DNA from: Blastomussa wellsi
Lineage: Eukaryota; Cnidaria; Anthozoa; Scleractinia; Plerogyridae
Assembly (NCBI GenBank): GCA_947652115.1
Contig: OX393567.1
Location: forward strand, 23,463,520-23,527,519
Reading direction: 5' to 3'
Length of the DNA: 64,000 bases
Below the pieces are notes generated by a model, which worked only from the letters and a program-made list of their open reading frames with translations, searched no databases and had not been told where the DNA came from. Made by a program: the position numbers and the translations under genes. Shown piece by piece: positions 1 through 11,048 of the stretch (within the stretch, counting starts at the first letter, position 1; every line of letters starts with the position of its first letter).

Positions 1-610
1 TGAAAGACAATTTCTCCTTGAATATTACACGTAAAGAGCTAAAAATTTCACCATATACTAAATTTCACTAGCTCTTTAACTGTTTGGAGTCCATTCATAT
101 ACCTAACATGTTGCCTTCTGTACGCCAAGCCGTATGCTACTGAGAAAAAACAACGACGTCAGCGTGAATCCCCCTACAGACGTTTTATACGAAGGCAATT
201 TGTAAATAAGTTCTAAAATACCAAGAAAACTCCTTGGAAATTAACGAAATACTGCGAACTGGCTTATAGCGAGTATTTTGGGCAAATAAGTAAACTCCAT
301 CCACATGCACTTTTACAGTCAAACCGATGGTAGGCAATCTACCTATAATTTGTTGATTTCACGGAAGAAAAAAAATGCTAAAGTTAAAATAGGATTTTAA
401 GACTGACAATTCAAGCCGAGAAACTAATTCGCCTTCTTTGCCATGAAGATTTCACGATGAGTTTGCCATGGAGGAAAAACATTTATCTAGGTTCGTGTAA
501 ATCCGTTATTAGACCCGTCTAAATAAGCCCATGGAATCTAGCAAACCTTGGAATTTTTTATAATGTAGTTGTCCAAAAATTGATGCGGTGTTTCTTTAAA
601 AATGACTTAC

Positions 611-710
611 TTGCTTTCTCCAGAATATAGCGAGATGTGCTTCAAATCCTTGTCGTAATCCTTTGGATAGGAACACAGATAATAATGTCTTTGCGTTTTA
701 ATATCAGCCT
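611..710 (-). CDS. Orphan internal exon candidate, unknown gene
   Basis: On the minus strand a 100 bp open segment runs from an acceptor (...GCCTATAG at 711-718) to a consensus donor (GTAAGTC just below 611). The only open frame enters in phase 2 and encodes a normal-looking peptide with ADIKTQRHYYLCSYPKDYDK followed by DLKHISLYSGES. Codon use and composition resemble real coding sequence, but I do not recognise the family. It cannot be spliced directly to the candidate exon at 2507-2637 because the phases disagree, so an exon would have to lie between them. It may be the 3' portion of a gene whose remainder is off the left edge, or a decayed copy. Confidence 0.35.
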
Positions 711-1734
711 CTATAGGCTAATTGAAATTTTGACTGACAGAACGAAGAAGGCAATAAATTTTGTTCAAGATGTTTACTTTAAACACATACGGTTTTATAA
801 AAATTGTCAAAAATGACTGTTTCATTTACTTTGTGTTATTTGTTTTTCTACCTGGAAGTAGAAATAATAATAATACGTTGTATGCGAGGTCAGTTCTGCG
901 GTTTCTGCGATATTTGAGTTTGGCCGGCTTAAAAGGCTGAGTTTGCAATAACGTTGATCGGAAGTGAACTTAGGGTACTGAGTTTAACAGTGCATTTTCA
1001 TCTAAACATATCAATTTTTTTAGTAACCCTGGCAAATGCGAGTTCGCTCTTCCACTCCAAATTATTTTTCGAACATAATTCTAAAAGGTGTAACACGCTA
1101 TTAATTTACGTAATAAAAATAATAGGTTTGTTTCATCTTTCCACACAAGCAACTAATTTTCCCGCAATCTGACACATAAAATTGAACAGAATCCGGCGAT
1201 GACCAAACATTAACTTCACAGCCCGTATTCCCTTCTACATCGTGCATAAACCCCGTGTCAATCTATAAACGCATAATTGCGGATATGTCTGTGAAAAAAA
1301 GACGACACTTTATTTGCCAGCCGAACAGTCGGAAAAAATAAGTTATTAAGGCACCAACAACAGATGATTGGGCGTGTTTACCGACGTCTGTTAATTTCTA
1401 CCAAGAACGTGACCCAAATAAAGATACCCTTGTATAACGCATTTCATAAGCAGAAATTTTTCTCGCGCTACAGTCGGTAAAAGAAAATCTAAATAAAACG
1501 CTTATCATTGACCACTAATTAGTCTTGTTGTATGAAATTCAAATTTCTCATTAGTATGCATGGGATGGCGTTCAAAGGGCTTCACGAGCTGAGAAATTAG
1601 ATAGGATAAAAATTTTATGTCTTTGAGACATAAAAATGAAGCCATAGAATTGTAACAATCCATCAATATTAAAACATGCGATAAAATATACCTCTATCCA
1701 GTACATCACAAATTGGGTGCCGCATTCGAATGGA

Positions 1735-1830
1735 AAGTCAGGATTTGGACTTTGGACTTTTGAAATCCGGATTTCGGATTTTCCAATAAAACACAAAATC
1801 CAAAAACGGATTTTGCAATACGGACATTTT
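1735..1830. repeat. Diverged relative of the 13.3 kb palindromic repeat
   Basis: This stretch contains strings such as AAAATCC, AAAACGGATTTTG and GGATTTCGGATTTTCC in inverted order, matching the distinctive wording of the arms of the palindrome at 13342-13578. It is probably another degenerate copy of the same short foldback family. Confidence 0.4.
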
Positions 1831-2506
1831 GATATCATGTAAATAGTTTGATTTCCAAAGACAGGATTTTTTGATCAGGTGAAAAACTGACGTGCAGGAG
1901 AAAGGAAAAGAAAAAATATAGCATAAACTTGAACAGGAGCCCATCACTCCTGACACAAGTTGATAAATGCAGGAACAGTGTGAATCAGTAATGAAAACAA
2001 ATAGCCTTTTAAACAACAAGCGATTAGCGAAAATTATTCGCGCTTAAATAGGCCGAGTAATTCATTTTTTTTTTCATTTGTTTTCGCTATATAACTTATT
2101 TTCTTTATCTTTTCCCCTAACCTTTAAACATTCTAATTTTGCTGACAAGCAAGACGGAAGCAAACTTACAGAATTCCTATTTTTTGCGAATTCGGGTAAT
2201 CCCTAAAATCTCAAATGTATACTTTAGGGCAATTTTGGCGAACTATCTTTATAAAATTCACAACCCCCAGATCTTTAATCCTTCCCATATTGTTAAAATG
2301 AAGCTACTGGGGTGTAAGCGTTTTATATGACGCCTCGGTAAATTCACTGACTGACTCGCGCAGCGCGCATACCATGCAGACAAGAAAAAACAAGTAGTAT
2401 TTTGATGAGCATGATCGGATGATCAAATCTTTCTTTTCTGTGATTTTCTTCTGTATCTACATCAAGATTAAGGGAATTCAGTAAATGAATGGTAATTTCC
2501 ACCTAC

Positions 2507-2637
2507 CAAAATACGAGGAACTCCAATGAATTTGTCAAGAAAAAGAATATCGCTTTGATTGGTGACGACGAGCCATGAAAGTTGTTCTTCCTTCACGAAA
2601 GGCCACAGATTGATTTGCACTTGATTGAATGTGACAG
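2507..2637 (-). CDS. Orphan internal exon candidate, unknown gene
   Basis: A 131 bp minus-strand segment lies between a possible acceptor (GCGAAG at 2638-2643) and a strong donor (GTAGGT directly below 2507). One frame is open throughout and encodes 43 residues, starting VTFNQVQINLWPFVKEEQLS and continuing WLVVTNQSDILFLDKFIGVP. The alternation of hydrophobic strands and turns could be a beta-propeller or beta-sandwich blade, but no family is recognised. The other two frames contain stops. It exits in phase 0. The acceptor has a poor pyrimidine tract, so this remains tentative. Confidence 0.4.
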
Positions 2638-3440
2638 CTTCGCATTTGTAAAAACAATATTTAGATCATTCTAAAAACGATGGATCTAAAAATTGACACT
2701 GTCAATAGACAAATAAAAGTGCATCAATTTTCGTGGCATTTCGGCGAGTGATTAGCGGCTTAATTCAAAGAGGGAAATATATAAAAATTATAACATTTTA
2801 ACATTAATTATAATTTAAATTTACCTAGATCAATGGACGCAAACCAAAAGCTTGGAATATATACTTTTCGTAAAAGTGCTTGCATGTAGGGTAACTAATT
2901 TATGCAATTTTTTGTTAGCAGTTATTGGTGCATAGATCTAACTCGTTACGGACCATCCGCTTTCTAGATCCACCCACTCAAGGAGAGAAAAATAACAGAT
3001 GGCACAAGTATCAAGGAGGAATTGCTTAAATACTGAAAACATGCTAGTAGCCAATAGAAACTACGCATCCGAGTACGAATAAAGGCGTTAAATGTAGTGC
3101 TAATCCATTTTTGTATGAATATCCCCAGAATAGAAATTTTGACGGCATGGGGCGGCTTCAAATAATTGTTGTGCGTATTAACTGCCTACGTTTGGAGAAA
3201 ATGCTTCTTTGCTATTTGCGCGAAAGGGATCGACAAATAATTTCCGGGAATCGAGGGCAAGCTAGTATGCTCAATTCAATGCTGTCTTCAACTGTATTTA
3301 ATTTCCGCGACTGGCTATCTCGACGTCTCTTTCACGGCACATCCACCATGGCCTCACGGAAATGAGGTAGAGAGAATTCCATTCACCGCTCTTAGCCCAA
3401 CACCCACACAACCTCAGGGACGGCGGAGCGTATTTGAAAG

Positions 3441-3511
3441 TGGGGGGTGGGGGGGGGGGGCTTGAAAATGAGCGCCGGTGGTGCAGCTATCTAGGTGGGG
3501 GGGGGGGGGGG
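3441..3511. repeat. G-homopolymer tracts
   Basis: There are two runs of 12-15 or more G residues (around 3449-3460 and 3497-3511) separated by about 40 bases. Similar tracts occur near 11706-11720, 47056-47074 and 61082-61099. They are simple-sequence features and likely sites of sequencing uncertainty. Confidence 0.8.
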
Positions 3512-3866
3512 TCTGGGGAAATCTAGAGGCTCGGAAATGGTATTTTCAACGTTCTCCATGATATATTTCTTAAAAAAAGATCGGTAATAAATCCCTCCAA
3601 GACGAAACAGAGTATTTATCACAACCCCTGGCTGCTTAAGGTGGCTTACAGTTTTGACGGGATAATGCCAAATTTAAAGTCGTTTTCATAAATGTTTCCC
3701 TTGATAGTGTTTGGTATAGCCCACAACCACTTTATGCGACATTTGAACAATACACTTTTTCACGAAACGATTTGAACACGCTGTGTAAAATCGCTTTGAA
3801 TTCTCTTCTCTTTTGCCATTTTGGAACAAAAATGGGAAGAAACGAAAGCAGGGTAATTTTTTAATA

Positions 3867-4021
3867 GAGGGGGTAAGTTTCTAAAGAAACTATGGTGCTG
3901 CGTCGGTGGGAAGTATAACGATATAATTTGGTTTTATCAACTGGGTTGATAATGTCAATTGGCCACCGTAAAAAGATTCAAGAGCTGACGTTTCGAGCGT
4001 TAGCCCTTCGTCGGAGCGATA
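3867..4021 (-). mobile_element. Penelope-like tail with hammerhead motif, 13 bp TSD
   Basis: A 155 bp insertion is bounded by a perfect 13 bp direct repeat (TAATTTTTTAATA at 3854-3866 and 4022-4034). It begins with the same GAGGGGGTAAG head as the 14.5 kb copy in plus orientation. The conserved tail and hammerhead-like segment (3975-4020) then follow in the opposite orientation, so the insertion is an inverted composite. Penelope-like retroelements are known to make such rearranged, inverted-end insertions. It encodes no protein. Assignment to Penelope-like elements rests on the ribozyme type and structure, not on a reverse transcriptase. Confidence 0.7.
3975..4020 (-). ncRNA. Hammerhead-ribozyme-like motif (copy 1)
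   Basis: The minus-strand reading contains CCGACGA, a four-base-pair stem II with a TAAC loop, GAAACGTC, and the GCT/AGC inner part of stem I. The outer stem I strand is partly decayed compared with the 14.7 kb copy. The cleavage triplet GTC is intact. The position corresponding to U4 of the CUGANGA core is C in all three copies. Confidence 0.5.
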
Positions 4022-5464
4022 TAATTTTTTAATACGCTTACCTGACAGTTTCATGAAAAGAAACGATTTTCAGTCAGTATTTCAACCACCTTTCGCTGTT
4101 TTCCTAGGGATTTTTCCGGAACAGCTGTAGCCCGTTACCTTGGCACATACGCGCCAAGGTTGCCGCGCACATCAATCAGCTTAGGGATGCACATTAGAAA
4201 TATGAAGGGAGTGGGGTGGGGATAGGACTTTCTTGAAAGATATGTTATTTTTTCACAACCAGCTGGAGTGCAGAATTTTTTCCAATCCATTAAGGTTATT
4301 ATTATATTTTTTTTGTTCCTTTCCAACCCAGGATTTTTCTAAAATGTTTGCTTTGCAGGATATTGTTTTGTTTTTCGATTCCCCCCTCCCTCCCCCTCAC
4401 TTCACATTTCTAATGGTGCATCCCTTAACTGTAAACGGGGAGGGAAAGAGGGAACACATAAAGGGAACATCATTAATTCGGGATCGGGCTTCTAATCCGA
4501 CCTCGATCAATTTGGAATACTATATTAAAGGGACTAAAGGGGTTTGCCATTTTCGTCCCCAGGGCAACTGGTTTCGTCGACCGATGAAGAACGAGCGGCT
4601 CTGTGATATGAATAGCGGGTAATTCGCGTGCCGGCGCGCGAGCCCGAAAACGTTTTCTTCCAATAGATCGAGCGGCTTTGGAAAATTTTATGAACAGAGG
4701 AAGGTGTACATCCGGATAAAAACAAGACAGGATGCTTTTAAACTTCGAGCAGTTCCTTTTCATTTTAGTCCATTGGGTATGACGTAAAAAAGAGCTTGGA
4801 ATACAATCGAGAGAGGAGAGACGTACTTTTCCTTTTCTACTCGCTTGTCTTGCGCGTCTCGATTTTCCGCTTCATGTTCCATCCGCGGGCCACCTCTCGA
4901 TCTCCCTCTCAACTACACAGTTTTACACAATTATGTCGTAATCTATTTGTACCATCGATAATTTTTTCTGCATTTGCTGCCCCAATAGAACCTCTTTATC
5001 CGTCAAAGCCACGAGAAATGCGAAAGGCAACAACACGAACAGCTGTTGTCTCAGAACTCGAGGCCCCCTTGTTGTGATTCGTTGAAATTTGCCTAACAAA
5101 TATGACAAAATTCGCATCTTGTTTCTCGGAACAGTCAAAACACGGTCTCTGGGTTTCTAAGCACGTTTTTTATTGGTTATTTGTACGACCGACCCTCCCA
5201 AACCTCCCAAACCTTTACTCGAGAATGATGAAATTTTTGTCGCAGGTCACACTCTGTGATTATGCAAATGACCACACAAAAACTGACGTGGCACGACCTA
5301 GCCTCGTTCGTGTGATTGTCTGTCGATATTTACATTTTGCGGCGATCTCTTCTGTTTTGAGTTTCCTTTGCCGCCGACGAGTTGAATTTTACCGGCGAGT
5401 TCGCGCCGTTTTCTTGCGAGGGATCGGTTATGAAGACTGATCGGGAAGATTTTTAATCGCTTAG

Positions 5465-8400
5465 ATGGAGGTGAATTCGCCGCTTTATACGTTGGAATTT
5501 AGCGGCGAAAGTATGGAACACAGAGATCGTGGATCTCTCTGCTGTAGCGGTAAGTGTATGTCGTCTCGCTCATTCTTTCAGATCGTTTCATATTAGCTTG
5601 TTATTTTTTTTTTGCTTATTTCATTCCTTGGGGGAGAATTACAAGACAAGGACCGCGAAATAAAATCTTTTCTCGAATTTATCGAGTCCAGATATTATTT
5701 GATCGAGAATCCATCGTGTTTCTGCTTTGTAATACAAGATCAAATAATTTTTGTATTATTGTGAGTAAAATTCTGTTTTCAAACAGTTTTCCTTTCTACT
5801 GAGATAATTTCTGTTCAACCGTTCTCCAACCTTTTGCAGATATGGCTATATATGTTTTTAAAACTTACAAATAGTTAAGAGTTTGGGTGGTGTCTCAAGC
5901 CAGTTTCTTACATTTAGGGATATTTCAACACGAACCGCGGACAAAATTTTGTGTTCGGCAAAGAACTTTATCTGAATTCACATTTAATTCGATATTGTCA
6001 TCGAACAAAAGCAATAGAACCTAGGGATTGCTTTCAATAAAAAATATATTAGCTTCGCCAGTCAATTATACTCTTTTTATTCTCGGGTCAATGCATTTTA
6101 CTTATAGTTCAATCAGTCCTTTCTCTTAGGAACACCCAAAAAATTTCACTTCCGCTAGGCTAGAGAATTGCGTCACTTCCGCTTTATATCGGGATCGCCA
6201 TAATTCGTAGTCATCTCACAAAATTCCGTTGAATTCACCTAAACGGTAGCACATGAAAGCTCTACTAGATAGCCTTCACTTCATTGATTTGAATGGTCAC
6301 ACACTCGACTGTGGAAGTGAAGAGATTTGTATTGAATTATCGAATTATCAGATCAATTTTCATTTTTTCGATTTTTCTATTTTCGATGGCCTTCTGGAGT
6401 TCCCAATACAATGAAAGGTTTTTGAGAGCCGCGCTTGTTTCTGATCCTTAAACTGTGTGACAGACATACAAAAGCTGCTAATAAGACCAGAAGCTAGCAT
6501 GGATCAATACCATGTTTATCCTGCAAACACGATTTCCATGCACCATTATTCGGCTATGTACAAGACCTCGATTCTTATTGGTTGAAGTGAGCAAATATGT
6601 TAAAGCGTGTTAAATATATTGTTTTAAAACCTTAGCAACTGATCAATTGTTCTAAAAGAGCTTTTAGAGTCATGGAATCCTCGCCGATGTTTCGTGAAAC
6701 TTATGCCACTTGCGACAATAGATGGCATATCCCAGGTGAGAAAAGCGTGAAACCATTTAAACGGTCCAGTAAACCCCTTTTTTCTGCGTTTACTGCTGAA
6801 GGGCTGAGCCGCAGTGACCTTAAATATTTGTTTTGGCACGTCGGAATCACTTCTAAAAATTTTTAAATCACCCCATTTCTTTCGGAATGTCCAATGTAGA
6901 ACTCTGCAAAAGTTAACCTTATGGTTAATGCCGGACAAAATTTCCAGAGGGTTCGTTATAAAATTGAAGCATTTTACTACTTGTTCGATGCGGTGTATTC
7001 TGGTATGAAATGGTGTTTTCTACTTGCCCCGGTGATTTAGACTTCTTTCTGCACGTATCCTTTAAAACTGCTCTTTTCCAGGCCCCACTGGATAAATTCG
7101 GTTAGGAATATAGTGCTTGTCAAACAGCGATGCTCATAATTATGGCCGTTTTCAACTTTGTTTTTCATTCAACCAAAAGAATTTCCGAACTAAAATCAAG
7201 GGTACCGTGTTACTGCTACTAAAAATGCAATATATATAGTCAGTGAATATTCATGAGTGACAAAAGGAAGCTAAGCCATGTTAACCTTTCACGTTGTTGC
7301 CAATATAACTATTTTTTTTCATTAATAGATCTCGAGTTGGCGGCCGAGATTGGCAAAAATCTCTTGGAACGAAATAAAGAACTTGAAATAATGCTGAAGT
7401 CATCACATCAATATCTTGAGGAGCAAACCGTTAAAAATGAGGTGTGTATAACTGATCGTGAGCGGAATAAATGGCTACTTTTGCTTGCGCGATAGTGATT
7501 TTTGTTGTTATGATTACGGGAGGGCTATTCTGCACATCGGTATAGCTCGCTTCACTAAATTTAAATACAAGCAAAGAGGGTTGGAGAGAAGCAATCAAGA
7601 TAGGAGACACTTAATTCAGGGTTAGAAATTCTGTGACAAATTCAGCCGAACTAAATAACCTAGTTGCAATACTTCGGTTCGTTTTGTTTATGCTTAAAAA
7701 TAGGCCACGGTTATTTAGTCCCTAATAATCATTTTACCATGTTCATTCACTTTTGGCGAAGTGGGCCCCCATCTTAATGGGCCGGAAAATTTTTCGGGTT
7801 CCCCCACCTTAGAAAGAAGTCTGGATCTGCCATTGCACATGGATCATAACCCTGAGAAAATTTAGGGACTACCCACAGTCTAACTTATTTAGAAATTTAC
7901 TGCATGGGGTATGATTTGGTTGCAGTGTATCCCACCAATCCCTTCCCGGCTCTCTTTTTGCTCATTGTTTTAATAGCAGTGTGCGACTGATCAATTTTTG
8001 TTGGCTCCTCAGTTTCTTTCCAAACAACTGGAAACGATACGAGAGTTGCATGACGGCCAAGTGAGGGCTTGCGAGCAAATGGAGTCTACAGCTTTGGATC
8101 TACAGAAAAACAACAAAGAGCTGCAAAACGAGACGACAGTCTTGAGAAAACGTTATCAAGGTCTTGCGCAGACTGTGGATTGTTTGGAAAGTAAGTGTGA
8201 TGAGTACAGAACACAGCTCGAAGAGCTACAAATAGAACGAATGCGTCTCCAGAGAGAAATGGCGGGTTCTTTGTCACTCAAACTTACCCAGAAAGAGAAC
8301 GGTTACGAACTCGGAAGCGATGATGAATCGGACGATACAGAGAAAGACGAAAACGTTGTAGGTTTTAAGAAAGACATCGAAATTCTCAACGAGAGGATTG

Positions 8401-9047
8401 AGAAGCTGCAAAGGCAACATTCAACAGAGAAACGCCGAAGGGAGGAACTCGAGGTTGAATTGTCCGACTTGATTCAAGAAAACCAACAACTCGACAAAGA
8501 GCTTCACCACTTCGCTGAACAAACAAAAATCTGGCAAGAATTGGAGCACGATACTTCTTGTCTGACTTTGCCAATCGATAACAACTCGGGACATAGACGG
8601 CAATTCTCGGAAAGTACCGAGGATGACTCGTTTGTTCTCATTGATGGCGAACTGGTTCGTCAGATCAGCTTTTTGTCCGATCAAAGCGAGGTTGAGATTT
8701 TAAGCCCGTCGCACGAGGTGAAATCCCCGCTTAAACAGAACAGTTCTTCATTTTTATCAGAACTGGGAAGTCAATACCACGAACTAGTTCGAAAATACGA
8801 CTCTCTTGTTGAACGGTGTAAAAGTGAAGGGATGGTTCAAGATATAGCTCTAATTCCAACCGTGCAGAGAGCGATTCAGACGTCGCCGCTGGACGAAAAA
8901 CCTTTGCAGTTTGGAGATGCAAGCTCACAGCAAAACAGTGCATCGGGAAAAGCTGGAGAATACAAGCAACTTTTTGCTCAAATCTACTCCAAAATCGAAG
9001 AATCCAAGAATTTCAATCCAGCAGACAAAACAACGAAAAGAATCTAA
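5465..9047 (+). CDS. CDR2: CDR2/CDR2L-like coiled-coil protein
   Basis: There are three coding exons: 5465-5549, 7329-7441 and 8013-9047. Phases close exactly (85+113 = 66 codons, then 344 codons plus TAA), giving 410 aa against about 454-465 aa for human CDR2/CDR2L. The signature DLELAAEIGKNLLERNKELE spans the exon 1/2 junction and is the conserved start of the family coiled coil. Exon 3 continues the heptads (for example LETIRELHDGQ and QTVDCLESKCDEYRTQLEEL) to about residue 185, then a less ordered C-terminal half with acidic and serine-rich stretches. In vertebrates CDR2 is a cytoplasmic coiled-coil protein known as a paraneoplastic antigen and Myc-binding partner; its role in a cnidarian is unknown. 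The start ATG is chosen because exon 1 supplies the G that completes the GAT codon of DLEL. CDR2 and CDR2L are vertebrate paralogues, so this is probably their single ancestor. Confidence 0.9.
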
Positions 9048-9747
9048 ACACAGTTCACACACTACTTCCAACACATGAAGGTGAACGGCTGAGCACATAA
9101 AGGACGGTGAGATTTAAAACCGCATTCTACAAAACACCAAATCCCAAGAGGACATTAGATTTAGCTGTTAGTATTTCATGAGAATTTCCGTGGAGATAAT
9201 TGTAATCACAACGTATGATTACCTCTATTCGTGGAATTTTAGTTACTGAAAAATACTTCTATTTATTAAAACAGTCAACCTGCGCGGTTGATACCGAAAC
9301 CACAGAAAGTGCTAAAGCGGGGTGCGAATGTAAAAGAAACAAGTTTTAAAATTTATATCCTATGGAAACGCGAACTCTGATTGTCCAACTGGCCGTTTCA
9401 TACGCCGTTGTTGTAAACACGGTATGTTACGGAAATTTGGCTTTTTTTGGGAACGTCCGATTGGCCGAGTGCAACTTTTCATCACACCAATCGTAGCATG
9501 CACAAATGAGATCGACGTCAATTTCGCTTTGTGATTTTCTCGGAACCTTAGGACCAAGTTTAATTAGTTAAGTAGACAGGGTTACTACGTCCGGGGGTGA
9601 GGACTCCCATAACGTGTACACAGACCGGATGCTCGTCAGAGGTTTTGAATTAAACCCCTAAAGGAGACAGTGTTTCTAGACGTCCAACCCTATGCGGGAC
9701 CAAGGAGAAACATTGTGAATGGCACGAGAGCACTGAAGTCTAGACGG

Positions 9748-10010
9748 TTCAACAGCTTTCATTTATTGATCAACAAATATAGAAAATTGTTGCGACTTGT
9801 TGAAACGCTTTTACATTTTTGAAGTCGTTCAACAACCGGCAACTTGTTGAACGGAATACAGCCAAGCTCTATTTTCGTTCAGCAAAGTTCAACATGTTGA
9901 ATGGCATTTTTCAACATTCAACATCACATGATACACTGTTCAACAATTGCTGAACCCCAGTCGCAACATTTGTTGCTCAACAAATATTGAACCGTGTATC
10001 ATTGGCTTTA
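9748..10010. repeat. GTTCAACA / CAACATGTTG-rich short repeat
   Basis: About 260 bp contain more than a dozen copies of GTTGAAC or GTTCAAC in both orientations, many arranged as small palindromes such as CAACATGTTGAA. The whole segment starts with GGTTCAACAG and ends in a related inverted form (CAACAAATATTGAACC). It looks like a foldback/MITE-type dispersed repeat rather than coding sequence. Confidence 0.55.
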
Positions 10011-10890
10011 AGAGGTAAAAATAAAATGACAAAAGAGAAGGATGGCTTCGATTGAGGATTGTACTTGACAAACTTGAAGAATTTAGGCTAATCCGTGATG
10101 ACAGAGCTCTTGTAAAATCAATTCACTGCTGACAGTTCAGGCCACTTCATGAAAGTTCCGATACGAGTGTACAAATCGACAGTTTCGTGATCACATCAAA
10201 GTTGGTTATCTGAGATTTAAAAATCTTTCTCAGTACCGTCAGATAACCAATCCAACATTTCGATGGCTAAGCTTGTTACCAAAACTGCTTAGGTATGTTG
10301 AAAATGGGCACAAATCAAAGGCTTGCACATCTTTGAAAATACACCAACAAGATATAAATGCTTTCATATTTTTGTTACAAAAAGTTTATTTATGTTCACT
10401 AAGTTTTGCTGATTCATTTTAATAATTTTAATAAAAATATACATATTAACAAAAGTTAAAGCTATTTCTTCATGTAAGTCTGTGAATAGATTAACTTCCA
10501 TAAGATTGTCTTGTACTATAAGCTGGTGAGCTCCAATTATTTTCTTATTTTAAACTCGACTTTTTTTTGCGAAATAATTATCACCCAGAAAGTCTTTCTG
10601 CATGTAAAGCTCTGCAAAATCGTACTCAGGGGACGGAAGAGGCAACAAAAATACTCGGACTGTCGCCAACTCCTTCATTTAAGCCCCCTACCCGTCCTCC
10701 GAGTAGTGAACGCTTCCACATCCACGATGCCGCCCGCGATAACGACCCTTCGTAGGCCCACTTTGGTTTTTGAACTGTCGCACAATCTGCGGCGCCAAAC
10801 CGATAGTACATTTGACGGTCTAATATGGAAAAAATGCATAGTTGATCTTATAATAAATCTGTATTAAACTGCATTATTAAATATACCGCG

Positions 10891-10896
10891 TTTATT
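10891..10896 (-). terminator. Putative polyadenylation signal of CLCN7
   Basis: The minus-strand hexamer AATAAA lies about 153 bp downstream of the CLCN7 stop codon, with a T/G-rich stretch following on that strand. Position and sequence are typical, but usage is not shown. Confidence 0.4.
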
Positions 10897-11048
10897 GCTG
10901 TTATTTTGAGATTGACCTGGCCACTTCAGTGCAGTGTCCTCAATACTGTTATTTTTCAGTTCAATCAATCCTTGGCGCTCTTTCAAGATTAATCCACAAT
11001 CCATGGTTGTGTGACCTGGACGGTTATCAATCGTTCTCGAATAAGTGA

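Larger units (their letters stand above)
1..5464. other. Left intergenic region upstream of CDR2-like gene
   Basis: There is no confidently recognised gene in this stretch. It holds two orphan minus-strand exon candidates (2507-2637 and 611-710), a diverged repeat at 1735-1830 related to the 13.3 kb palindrome, G-homopolymer tracts at 3441-3511, and a Penelope-like tail insertion at 3867-4021. The last 600 bases before 5465 are presumably the promoter and 5' UTR of the CDR2-like gene; no TATA box or other decisive core element is visible. The open frames up to 129 codons here have no family signature and no splice support. Confidence 0.6.
9048..11048. other. Convergent intergenic region between CDR2-like gene and CLCN7
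   Basis: No gene is seen. The 3' UTR of the CDR2-like gene occupies the first part. The middle contains the GTTCAACA-rich repeat (9748-10010). The right end holds a plausible CLCN7 polyadenylation signal on the minus strand (TTTATT at 10891-10896 read as AATAAA, about 150 bp past the stop). The 118-codon frame at 10511-10867 has no splice or family support. Confidence 0.6.

Noticed and set aside
3639..3760. Possible minus-strand exon ending at a GTAAGC donor near 3654
   Set aside because: The frame is open only by length; the peptide has no family likeness and the surroundings are repeat-rich.
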